32,366 nucleotides of DNA from Candidatus Heimdallarchaeota archaeon (lineage in GTDB: Archaea; Asgardarchaeota; Heimdallarchaeia; Heimdallarchaeales; JAJRWK01). The notes beneath the pieces are model-generated. The model was not told the DNA's origin. It worked only from the letters and a program-made list of their open reading frames with translations, and ran no database searches. Within the stretch, counting starts at the first letter, position 1; each line of letters begins with the position of its first letter. Positions 25,160 to 32,212 of this stretch are shown piece after piece. The stretch is from positions 1 to 32,366 of the forward strand of contig JALTMP010000388.1 in NCBI GenBank assembly GCA_027001645.1, read 5' to 3'. The position numbers and the translations under genes are program-made.

Positions 25160-25943
25160 AGACCTCTCCATAAGCGCTACAATTGGGATTGGCTGGGTTT
25201 TGCTTGCAAACTTCTTAAATGGAATCTATACCTCTCCTGATCTGAGCTCGCCCTCTATCCAAACAAAGACAAGTTCAGCAACTGAGACTTTTTCCTTTAC
25301 TCCGGGATCGTCCCAAAACGGCGGACCTGTTGACTTCCTAAGAATACTACTTACAATTTTTATAATCGCTGTGATTATCGGCATTCTATACGCGGTATAC
25401 CGAATATTGCCCGAAAATTCATTCATTAGACGAATTAGGAGTGCTCCTCCCAAATCGGAAAGCGTCGAAAAAAGAGTTAAATCTGTTTCTGAAGCGCGAG
25501 TTAGGGCCAGAGCCATACTTGAGAAAGGGCTTGAAACAGGAGAATACACTTGGGCTGTGATAGAGGCGTATCGGGTCCTAGATAAGGAATTAGATGCTTT
25601 TCGAACCATTGCCAGACCTAAGCATTGGACACCTAAGGAATACGCCTATCACGTCAGCCACCCGATATACCAACCCTCAATTCGAGCCATTGTCGAGATT
25701 TTTTATCGGGTGCAGTATGGAAAGCAGGAAGCCACGAAAAATGATGTAATGGACTTCCTAACCCTACTCGACGGAATATTTGTCCAAGAGGTTACTCCAA
25801 CCATAGGACAAGAAATTGCAAATCTGGTGCAAAGACATGAACTGAGCTATCAAGAAGTCCTAATCCCACGGGTAGCTGATTTTACCAAGCCCTTCGTACC
25901 AGGAGGGACGGTGATTGAAAAGGAGGAAGTAAGAGATGAATGA
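25149..25943 (+). CDS. DUF4129 domain membrane protein
   Basis: Membrane protein of the MoxR module, 264 aa from a TTG start with GGAGG before it. An N-terminal signal-like helix (about 8-25), an external Ser/Thr-rich loop and a second helix (about 57-82) are followed by a cytoplasmic domain. That domain has YRVLDKELDAFR, then RPKHWTPKEYAYHV and IFYRVQYGKQ, the arrangement of DUF4129, which also forms the C-terminus of the TgpA transglutaminase-like envelope proteins. There is no transglutaminase core here. The end overlaps the DUF4350 start by 8 nt. It probably contacts the DUF58 or MoxR proteins at the membrane; this is an inference from gene neighbourhood. Confidence 0.88.
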   Translation: MKVKDLSISATIGIGWVLLANFLNGIYTSPDLSSPSIQTKTSSATETFSFTPGSSQNGGPVDFLRILLTIFIIAVIIGILYAVYRILPENSFIRRIRSAPPKSESVEKRVKSVSEARVRARAILEKGLETGEYTWAVIEAYRVLDKELDAFRTIARPKHWTPKEYAYHVSHPIYQPSIRAIVEIFYRVQYGKQEATKNDVMDFLTLLDGIFVQEVTPTIGQEIANLVQRHELSYQEVLIPRVADFTKPFVPGGTVIEKEEVRDE

Positions 25944-27303
25944 ATTGACCCAACCGATTCCCCATATATCCAAGATAATCAAGTACGCCCTAATTTCACT
26001 TATTTTTGCAATACTGTTCATGGGATTATTATGGGCCGTCCTACCAAGCAAAGAAACCGTCTATCCTCCTCACGCGTACGATAATTCCGGAGATCTGGGG
26101 AGCTCAGCGCTCAAGCGTGCATTGTCCAGCCAATATTCGTTGGTTCAAAACAAAGTCTCTTTGCTTGAATTGTCATATTCTCAAGACTCGATTCTTCTTA
26201 TTATTCAGCCTGAGAAAACCTATAGTGCTGTCGAAATGAATTATCTTCAATATCTCATCTCGCAAGGACAAGCAGCGATTATACTGGGAACTAATTCTGA
26301 AACCATCCAGCTTCTTGGTAGATTCGGGTATGACGTCTTTCGGAGCCCGTTATATGACTATACTCGAAACTATGGTTCCCCATCATTACTACAAGCATCT
26401 GCATTCAATGGCAAATCTGTCTTGCTAGTCAAGCCTTCTCCCATTTATGATATTGGTTACTATGGAGATATTTATCGAGATGTGACTCCTCTGGTCAGTA
26501 CTTATGACTCTGCAGCAGTTGTAGATGATCCTGAATATCCCCTATATGGTCCATATGACATCATTTTGAGAGATCGAAGATACAATCTGATCGTTGGTGC
26601 CGATGGTTGGAGCTTCACCAACTTTGCTCTTGATATAGAGCCCGCCAATATCGAGCTACTAATAGACTTGATTGAGATATTAGGTCGCTTCCAAACGGTA
26701 ATCCTTGAAGAGAGCGCATATGCTTGGGTTTCTTCTTCCAAAACCTCTGCGCTTACAGTAATGAGCTCTTTCTTCCTGAGAACCGCAATCAACCCTTGGT
26801 TCATTCTAATCGCTTGGGTCGGTTTCCCGTTGCTTGGAGTTTTCCGATCTGGAATTCTGAAATCGAAAGGTAGGAGTTCAGAGTTAGGGAAAAGAATTAG
26901 CCAAAGACTGCGCGACCTACACGTCAGAAACACTCCTCTCATCTCTCTTACCCTCGAAGAGCAGTTCTTAACAAAGCATGATCTATGGCAAGGGTATCAT
27001 CGCTACTCCTACTTTGCACTAGTTGCTCAAGAATATCTAAAGGAGCTTCAGGAAAGTGGCTTATATGACGTCATTCCCCAGAGGCTAATCAAATCACTGA
27101 TGCTCATTAGAACTAAGGCCTTGCCAGAAACAATGATCTGGCAGATGTTGGAGGATCTCACAATCGCTTTGGAAATCGTAAACAAAGAAGGAGCAGAGCA
27201 AGCCCGTGAAATCCTACAACAATTGGATCAAACCTGGTCAAACAATGAATTTCCAGCTGAGCATCTAGTCGAATCTGAGAACCATTATTGGATGGAGCGG
27301 TAG
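25936..27303 (+). CDS. DUF4350 domain membrane protein
   Basis: Last gene of the MoxR module, 455 aa. A helix at about residues 14-36, then an extracellular domain with the DUF4350 pattern: DNSGDLGSSALKRALSSQY, LLELSYSQDSILLIIQPEKT and YLQYLISQGQAAIILG, a GATase-like fold that probably lacks catalysis. A second helix is at about 284-304 (NPWFILIAWVGFPLLGVF), followed by a cytoplasmic helical domain of about 150 residues. The ATG at 25936 has GGAGGAAG upstream. The gene ends 17 nt from the convergent DinB-like gene, so a bidirectional end is expected there. DUF4350 proteins regularly occur with MoxR, DUF58 and DUF4129; the biochemical role is unknown. Confidence 0.9.
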   Translation: MNELTQPIPHISKIIKYALISLIFAILFMGLLWAVLPSKETVYPPHAYDNSGDLGSSALKRALSSQYSLVQNKVSLLELSYSQDSILLIIQPEKTYSAVEMNYLQYLISQGQAAIILGTNSETIQLLGRFGYDVFRSPLYDYTRNYGSPSLLQASAFNGKSVLLVKPSPIYDIGYYGDIYRDVTPLVSTYDSAAVVDDPEYPLYGPYDIILRDRRYNLIVGADGWSFTNFALDIEPANIELLIDLIEILGRFQTVILEESAYAWVSSSKTSALTVMSSFFLRTAINPWFILIAWVGFPLLGVFRSGILKSKGRSSELGKRISQRLRDLHVRNTPLISLTLEEQFLTKHDLWQGYHRYSYFALVAQEYLKELQESGLYDVIPQRLIKSLMLIRTKALPETMIWQMLEDLTIALEIVNKEGAEQAREILQQLDQTWSNNEFPAEHLVESENHYWMER

Positions 27304-27320
27304 TTGCTTCTTCAACCCAA

Positions 27321-27839
27321 TCATTCTATGTTTTTGAGATCTATCAAGAGCGTTACTGCATCTGCCATCCGCCCAAAAGTGTCAGAGTTTCCTAATTTTT
27401 TCGCACCAATAGCTTGTCTGAGATAAGTGATCGTGCCAGAATGGTAAATCGCATGTTGAACCGTGCGCAAGAGAACCCACTGGAAAGATGGTTTTTCACT
27501 CCCCGGCGGGACATAAACGTATCCTTTTTCCTCATATTCCCGTTTGACATTTTGTTGCAGGAGTTCAGATACCCTCTGTTGCCAGAGATTGAACCCTTCC
27601 AATGTCATTTCCCTGTTTGCATAATCAATTTCAGATGTTTCCAAACCAGCGAAGCGCATCCAATATATTTCTGCATTGACAATATGGGTTGCTGTCCTCT
27701 GAATATTCCATTTGGCTTGAGTCGGGAATGCTACCCATTGTTCCTCAGATAATCCGTCAAGAAGCTTCAAGAGGTGTTCTCTTGAAGCAAGATGTGCATT
27801 AAGAAGCTTTTCCAAGAAAAGATTCGTATTCGAACTCAT
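27321..27839 (-). CDS. DinB/YfiT-like putative metal-dependent protein
   Basis: Four-helix-bundle protein of the DinB/YfiT superfamily, 172 aa, cytoplasmic. The two metal-binding regions are present: WNIQRTATHIVNAEIYWM (first His) and VQHAIYHSGTITYLRQA (His-x3-His, second and third ligands). Family members are thiol-dependent transferases or hydrolases and bind nickel or zinc; the substrate here cannot be assigned. The start lacks a Shine-Dalgarno sequence and a TTAATAAT box is centred 26-27 nt upstream, so the message is probably leaderless. It follows the 'quinate dehydrogenase-like' gene on the same strand by 57 nt but seems to have its own promoter. Confidence 0.88.
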   Translation of the reverse strand: MSSNTNLFLEKLLNAHLASREHLLKLLDGLSEEQWVAFPTQAKWNIQRTATHIVNAEIYWMRFAGLETSEIDYANREMTLEGFNLWQQRVSELLQQNVKREYEEKGYVYVPPGSEKPSFQWVLLRTVQHAIYHSGTITYLRQAIGAKKLGNSDTFGRMADAVTLLIDLKNIE

Positions 27840-27861
27840 AGTTTTGAATTATAATTTCGCG

Positions 27862-27869
27862 TTAATAAT
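27862..27869 (-). promoter_or_regulatory. TATA box for leaderless DinB-like mRNA
   Basis: ATTATTAA on the minus strand is centred about 26-27 nt before the ATG at 27839, the spacing expected when transcription begins at the start codon. No ribosome-binding site is seen. Confidence 0.55.
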
Positions 27870-27896
27870 GTTCTCGTCAGTGTTTCAATTACATTT

Positions 27897-28793
27897 TCAT
27901 AACTTGCTTAATGTTGGTCTCAGTTTTTCTCGATCAATGATTTGCAACAGTTCCTCATCTGTTAGTGGTCGCCCCTTGTTTGCAGCCGCAGTTATTCCCG
28001 CTTCTAATGCGTTGGTTCCAAAAGTCCTTCCATTCAACACTGGAGTCGAAGTAATGACATGGGTAACCCCCCTTTCTTTTAGGAATTTCATGTCATCGAG
28101 CGTCGTCGTGTTCGTAACTATTATCTTGCCTGAGAGATCCAAAGGGGCATATCTTCGGATATAGTGAAAATCTCCAGCGATAATTGTTGCCCAATTAAAT
28201 AATTTCTCGTGTCTTGGTTTGTTTTGAAGCTGTTTTTCACCAGTGGGATAAATCATGCTAAGTGGAAGCCTTCCAATGACTGGTAGAAAAATTCTAGCAA
28301 GTTTGCGGACTCCCCTTAGCGTTCGGATCTTGATTGGAATACCGAGTGCGAAAATGAAATCTCCCATTATGGTGTCAAATCCTGCTTCAACGAATGATTT
28401 CGCCATCCCATAACGATCAACAGCACTTGTGATGAGTACTCTTTTCTCCTTCTTTTCCAATTCAATGTGTTCCTCAAGAAACTCGGCTAATCGGCTCTCT
28501 AGGGTTGTCTTGAGGCCATTACCGTCCACCACCGGAGTTTGTTTTACATTCTTGATCATTTTCCATGATCCATGAAGCTTGTAGAATCTATTTTCTACGC
28601 GCAAGTATAAGTCCGTACCTCCAACCCCAAGAGCATCAACTTTTCCGTCATATTCTGTCATTTTCTTCTGAGCCAATTTGATGTCTCCATTGGTTCCTTC
28701 TCGTCGAATAGTAACTTGTTCTCCGAGGATTTGAACAACAGCTTCGTGATCTCTTGCATCACTTCCTAGACTGACGCTCACTGCAATTTTCAC
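27897..28793 (-). CDS. Protein of the family often annotated 'quinate 5-dehydrogenase'
   Basis: 298-aa protein from a GTG start. The opening MKIAVSVSLGSDARDHEA and the segments KVDALGVGGTDLYLRV, KQTPVVDGNGLKTTLESR, YGMAKSFVEAGFDTIMGD and VITSTPVLNGRTFGTNALEA match a prokaryotic family that databases often label quinate 5-dehydrogenase. I see no classical Rossmann nucleotide loop (GxGxxG) and no evidence for shikimate-pathway context, so the enzyme name is doubtful; the real function is unknown. The end region GRTFGTNALEA followed by the helix TDEELLQIIDREKLRP is well preserved. It lies between the acyl-CoA dehydrogenase and DinB-like genes on the same strand; a CTTAAG-type box centred 26-27 nt before the GTG suggests a leaderless message. 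Confidence 0.75.
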   Translation of the reverse strand: MKIAVSVSLGSDARDHEAVVQILGEQVTIRREGTNGDIKLAQKKMTEYDGKVDALGVGGTDLYLRVENRFYKLHGSWKMIKNVKQTPVVDGNGLKTTLESRLAEFLEEHIELEKKEKRVLITSAVDRYGMAKSFVEAGFDTIMGDFIFALGIPIKIRTLRGVRKLARIFLPVIGRLPLSMIYPTGEKQLQNKPRHEKLFNWATIIAGDFHYIRRYAPLDLSGKIIVTNTTTLDDMKFLKERGVTHVITSTPVLNGRTFGTNALEAGITAAANKGRPLTDEELLQIIDREKLRPTLSKL

Positions 28794-28814
28794 AGATAGG
28801 CATTATTCTTGATT

Positions 28815-28824
28815 TTCTTAAGAA
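28815..28824 (-). promoter_or_regulatory. TATA-like box supporting a leaderless GTG start
   Basis: TTCTTAAGAA is centred at 28819-28820, 26-27 nt before the GTG at 28793, and no ribosome-binding site precedes the GTG. The motif is weaker than a canonical TATA box. Confidence 0.4.
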
Positions 28825-28887
28825 TTCCCCCGTTGTATCGTGAAACTGCCTAGTATGGTCTGAGGGTGTTTTTTCAAAGGAACGGTT

Positions 28888-30132
28888 TTATTCGAACACT
28901 TTTTCCTCGCTTGCAAAGGCCTCCTTAGCATCAAGTTCTGTATCTCTCTGAAATCGCTTAGCATCTAATACTTCTTTGTAATATTCGTGTTGGATTATCA
29001 GATTCATTATCTCAGAAGTTCCAGTCCAAATCGTTGAGAGTCTTGCATCTCTAAAGAAACGTTCAATTGGATACACGTTAGTGTAACCAATTCCACCCAT
29101 AACTTGCAAAGCTAGGTCAATAACCCTGTAGCACTGCTCTGTTGCCACTCTCTTTGCTTCAGACACAAGTCTTCGACATAGTGCCGGCTGATCTTGGTAT
29201 TCGTCTAGAGCTTTTGCGGCCATGTACACCATTGCCCGAGCGCTGTCAAGCAATGTTATCCCCTCGGCGATTTTGAAACTCACTCCTTGAAAAGCTCGAA
29301 TGGGTCTTCCAAAGGCTTTTCTTTTTGAAGAGTATCTTGTCGCTATTCTCAAGCTAGCATCTGCCATTCCAAGGATTCCCGCAGCACTTGTCATTCTTTC
29401 CGGATACATCATTTGATAGAATATCTTTCCACCATCGCCCTCATTCCCAACCAGGTTTTCCGCTGGCACTCTGACTTTATCAAAAACCAACCTTCCCGCG
29501 CCTCCCCCTCGAGTCCCCATTAATCCATACGTGTATTTGACCTTCACATTCTCATCTCTTTCCACAACAAATAGCGAGATTTGTTGTTGCCGAGGGATAT
29601 CAGGATCACTACTTGTTCGAGCATAAACTAGAAAAATATCTGCACCAATTGCTCCCACCACAAATCGCTTTTGCCCTGTCAAAACATAATGATCTCCTTG
29701 TTTTTCAGCAACTGTCGCGGCACCAAAAAAGTCACTACCCCCGCGGGGTTCCGTGAGAGCTTCTGCACAAAAAAGGTCTCCCTTAAGTATTGGACGCAAG
29801 AACCTTTCTTTTTGTTCTTTGGTTCCAAAATGATTAAGGGCTTCCCCACAAATGCTTGGCAACGAATAAAGGCAACCCAATGCAAGGGAAAGGTGTCCTA
29901 TTTCTTCTAGGACTGCCATTTCCGCAACCCATGAGGCGTCTTGCCCTCCATACTCCTTTGGAAATCTTAGACCAAGTAGACCTTCTTCAGCAAGATTTCT
30001 GACAAAATCGGTGGGATACTGGATCTTATCTTCATCCATGTCCAAGAGAAGCTCCCGAGGAACCTTGGAAACGAATTCTCTAGCTTTTTCTCTTAGCGAA
30101 ACCTCTTCGGACCTCAACAGAAAATCATACAT
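28888..30132 (-). CDS. Acyl-CoA dehydrogenase
   Basis: FAD-dependent acyl-CoA dehydrogenase introducing an alpha-beta double bond, 414 aa from the ATG at 30132 (MYDFLLRSEEVSLREKA matches the usual N-terminus). FAD/substrate regions include EALTEPRGGSDFFGA, RSSKRKAFGRPI-type arginine-phenylalanine motif (SSKRKAFGRPIRAFQG), VMGGIGYTNVYPIERFFRDAR and IWTGTSEIMN. At the usual catalytic position of MCAD/SCAD (Glu in YEGT) this enzyme has Thr370, while Glu245 in YPERMTSAAG aligns with the helix-G glutamate used by isovaleryl- and long-chain-type enzymes, so the base has probably moved. No electron-transfer flavoprotein genes are nearby. The start codon follows a TTTAAG-type box by 26 nt, suggesting a leaderless message. 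Confidence 0.95.
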   Translation of the reverse strand: MYDFLLRSEEVSLREKAREFVSKVPRELLLDMDEDKIQYPTDFVRNLAEEGLLGLRFPKEYGGQDASWVAEMAVLEEIGHLSLALGCLYSLPSICGEALNHFGTKEQKERFLRPILKGDLFCAEALTEPRGGSDFFGAATVAEKQGDHYVLTGQKRFVVGAIGADIFLVYARTSSDPDIPRQQQISLFVVERDENVKVKYTYGLMGTRGGGAGRLVFDKVRVPAENLVGNEGDGGKIFYQMMYPERMTSAAGILGMADASLRIATRYSSKRKAFGRPIRAFQGVSFKIAEGITLLDSARAMVYMAAKALDEYQDQPALCRRLVSEAKRVATEQCYRVIDLALQVMGGIGYTNVYPIERFFRDARLSTIWTGTSEIMNLIIQHEYYKEVLDAKRFQRDTELDAKEAFASEEKVFE

Positions 30133-30153
30133 GCCATTAGATATGCTCAAAGA

Positions 30154-30162
30154 GATTTAAGC
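30154..30162 (-). promoter_or_regulatory. TATA box of the acyl-CoA dehydrogenase gene
   Basis: GCTTAAATC on the minus strand is centred near 30158, about 26 nt before the ATG at 30132. It makes the upstream in-frame TTG at 30150 an unlikely start, because it would fall outside the transcript. Confidence 0.55.
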
Positions 30163-30466
30163 AATTCTGATATTTTAGTAGGTAAATCCTTTGACCAAAG
30201 ACATGTCCTTTATTCATATAACGGTTCTAAATTGAGTTCAAGGAACAACCAAAGGTTCTTCTCCCGTGAATTCAAGTATTCCGTATCTTGAAACCCGTTG
30301 AATTGCTTGCAAATTAGATAACAAGCAATATTTCATAATACGCCAGTAATTTAACACAATTACATCTGACCCTGGATCACTGCTACAATCACACGACATT
30401 TTTGGGTTTTTCCAACTCTCGGTCAGATATGAAGGAAAAAAAATCAGATGATATGTTCTGAGACTC
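30163..30466. other. Gene-free spacer with one hairpin
   Basis: No supported gene or tRNA is seen in this spacer of about 300 nt. It contains a perfect 8-bp inverted repeat, ATTGCTTG (30302-30309) and CAAGCAAT (30322-30329) with a 12-nt loop, and the T8 terminator near 30436. The rest has no recognised element. Confidence 0.5.
30436..30443 (-). terminator. T8 tract after the thiamine-binding gene
   Basis: A run of eight T on the minus strand lies 24 nt after the stop at 30467, behind a small GAGA-G-TCTC inverted repeat. Archaeal RNA polymerase terminates efficiently on such U tracts. Confidence 0.55.
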
Positions 30467-30775
30467 TCAAGTTACTGCATTGACCTTATCTTCCATCTTC
30501 CGGGGCTTGTCTCTGCGATCATCAATTTTTAATGTCGTTACCACTCTCTTGCACCCATGCTTGAAAAGCGCTTGATGTGCCTTCTTCGTTACGTCTAGGA
30601 TTGTATCAAGAGATTTCGCCTCAATGACCGTCCCCATTGGATGATGCCATACTCGAATTCCTGGATAGTTATCAATTACTTTCACAGCTTCCTTGACGTA
30701 TTTGGATAGGCTTGTCCCCACCCCATGGGGTGAGACAACTAATTCTGCTATAATCGCGAAATCATTGTCGGACAT
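30467..30775 (-). CDS. MTH1187-family thiamine-binding protein
   Basis: Small ferredoxin-like-fold protein of the MTH1187/YkoF (DUF77) family, 102 aa, cytoplasmic. The family landmarks are all present: IIAELVVSPHGVGTSLSKYV at the start, HHPMGTVIEAKSLDTILDVT in the middle, HQALFKHGCKRVVTTLKIDDRRDK near the end and a final MEDKVNAV. Members bind thiamine or its precursors and typically assemble as tetramers. The ATG at 30775 has no Shine-Dalgarno sequence close to it; instead the 3' arm of a 12-bp inverted repeat ends 9 nt upstream. A T8 tract follows the gene. Family assignment is strong; ligand identity is taken from the family and is not shown here. Confidence 0.93.
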   Translation of the reverse strand: MSDNDFAIIAELVVSPHGVGTSLSKYVKEAVKVIDNYPGIRVWHHPMGTVIEAKSLDTILDVTKKAHQALFKHGCKRVVTTLKIDDRRDKPRKMEDKVNAVT

Positions 30776-30784
30776 ATCATTAGA

Positions 30785-30908
30785 AACACAGTGAAAGAAA
30801 ATAATATTGTTTGTTTTGCTTCAAACAAAAGCCCTCACATATTACCTTTTCTCCTTTCGGTGATACGCGAGCACTCCCGAAAACAATTTGCTACGTTTTC
30901 ACTGTGTT
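30785..30908 (-). ncRNA. Candidate structured 5' leader of the thiamine-binding gene
   Basis: The minus-strand leader has AACACAGTGAAA (complement of 30897-30908) pairing perfectly with TTTCACTGTGTT (complement of 30785-30796), a 12-bp closing stem that ends just before the start codon. Inside it are a hairpin TTTCGG/CCGAAA (30855-30882 region) and a 7-bp hairpin TTTGTTT/AAACAAA (30810-30829). This is the layout of a riboswitch or similar cis-regulatory RNA, but the TPP riboswitch consensus (CUGAGA and GAUAAUGCC-like segments) is absent. A DNA-level inverted repeat for a protein is the alternative. Confidence 0.4.
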
Positions 30909-30968
30909 AGTCAAAAACCCGCCTTTCGGAGAGGTTAGTAGTATTCATACGGAAGATTTTCCTAACTG

Positions 30969-30991
30969 AGTAAATGTTTACTACTTAAATG
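30969..30991 (-). promoter_or_regulatory. TATA box with adjacent palindrome (thiamine-binding gene)
   Basis: ATTTAAGTA (30983-30991, minus strand) resembles a TATA box. Directly downstream of it is the palindrome AGTAAA-TG-TTTACT (30969-30982), which would lie between the box and a start near 30960, a typical archaeal operator position. The leader from there to the ATG would be about 185 nt. Confidence 0.45.
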
Positions 30992-31063
30992 AAGAGGATT
31001 AGAAACTTTGAGATGAAAACGAAGAGCTCAGGATTATCTCTTGGTTACCATTTCTGCCTTCAA

Positions 31064-32212
31064 CTACACAGACAAGAGAACATCAAAACCGATTAGTTGG
31101 AGAATAATTATGCACACCCCTTCAAAAGCGTCGAGTTGAAGGTCATCTTTCATAAGGAGATTTACAAAGAGGAGAATGGATCCTGAAAGCACTACTTGGA
31201 CAATTGCATAGGAATCGAGGCGAAATGGGGTTCCAATAAAGTATAGGAAGATGCTTACTAGTCCGATCATGAGCAGCAAGGTCGCTGAGATCGAGGAAAG
31301 GACGTTTCCAAAGACTAACTCTACGTTTTCCTGTGCCTTAATTGCTACTCCCCACTCAGGAAGTGAGCCCAAAAAACCAACAATGATCGCGATTTGTGCC
31401 TCATTTAGTTCTAATCCACTGGTTTCCGCCTCGTGAATCAGGATTTCAGCCCCATTTGCCAATAGCTCTCCCGCAATTATGATTCCTATTAATCCGAGAA
31501 TGAGAAACTTAAGAATAACTCCCCACTGAAGCCGTGGCTGTTTTTTCAGCATTGATTTTTGTTCGGGCGAAACCTCGGGTTGAAGTGATTTGTCAAGCGT
31601 GATGAAAACTAGATAGGCAACGTAAATGGCCACAGTCCCCACAGAATAAAGAACTGGTATTTTCAGAGATGTCTGACCCGCATCATCAACCACTAGCTTT
31701 CCAGTTAATCCCTCTGCCAAGTTGAAAACAAGGAGAAAAATCCCAGTTAGGAATGCAACAATCATTAATTCTGATTCGTATCTTAGGGTTGTAACTGGAA
31801 CTTTTATTTTTCCACCCTTCGAAATGCTCAAACTAACCGTTACCACTCCAAAAAGAAGAGTGTTTGCTCCTGCAACGATTAGTACTGTTAGGATGCCAAT
31901 ATTTGCCTGTCCTCTGACAATCAAAAGGGTCGCTAAGATTAGTTCTGGTAGAAATGCCATCATCATGCCCAAGACTCCTGCCGCATAACTACCAATTCCA
32001 ATTCTTTCAGCCATGAGGGTTAGACCCTCAACAGCCCACTCGGTTGGTTTTATTATCATCCAAAGCGCAAGAATAAAACCAAGCACTGCTATTAGAATAG
32101 GGGACGAATCAAGAAATCTAATAACAATATAAGCTACTGACAACAGAACAACTAACGCAATTTCCATTTTTCCTAATTGTAAAGAAGGATTGTGATGATG
32201 GTTATCACTCAT
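31064..32212 (-). CDS. Sodium/calcium exchanger-family membrane protein (CaCA superfamily)
   Basis: Integral membrane antiporter-like protein, 382 aa with about ten to eleven helices. Two alpha repeats in opposite halves carry the ion-site motifs: MAFLPELILA followed by IVAGANTLLFG in the first, and VGFLGSLPEWGVAI followed by FGNVLSSISATLL in the second. The Pro-Glu pair of the CaCA family is present in both, but the surrounding GTS and GSN residues are altered (AFLPE, GSLPE, AGANT), so this is a divergent member. The N-terminus SDNHHHNPS has a histidine run, possibly metal-related. It starts at 32212; no clear ribosome-binding site is seen. Exported ion is uncertain (calcium, sodium or other cation). 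Confidence 0.85.
   Translation of the reverse strand: MSDNHHHNPSLQLGKMEIALVVLLSVAYIVIRFLDSSPILIAVLGFILALWMIIKPTEWAVEGLTLMAERIGIGSYAAGVLGMMMAFLPELILATLLIVRGQANIGILTVLIVAGANTLLFGVVTVSLSISKGGKIKVPVTTLRYESELMIVAFLTGIFLLVFNLAEGLTGKLVVDDAGQTSLKIPVLYSVGTVAIYVAYLVFITLDKSLQPEVSPEQKSMLKKQPRLQWGVILKFLILGLIGIIIAGELLANGAEILIHEAETSGLELNEAQIAIIVGFLGSLPEWGVAIKAQENVELVFGNVLSSISATLLLMIGLVSIFLYFIGTPFRLDSYAIVQVVLSGSILLFVNLLMKDDLQLDAFEGVCIIILQLIGFDVLLSV

Noticed and set aside
30133-30150. TTG at 30150 as the start of the acyl-CoA dehydrogenase
   Set aside because: It lies between the TATA box and the predicted transcript start and adds residues not usual in the family; the ATG at 30132 gives the standard N-terminus.
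30163-30466. Possible tRNA or small gene in the spacer
   Set aside because: No tRNA T-loop/acceptor pairing and no open frame with a start signal could be found; only a short hairpin and a T8 terminator are visible.
30776-30960. A TPP riboswitch upstream of the thiamine-binding gene
   Set aside because: The expected CUGAGA and GAUAAUGCC-like conserved segments are absent on the minus strand, so the structured leader is reported as an unclassified element.
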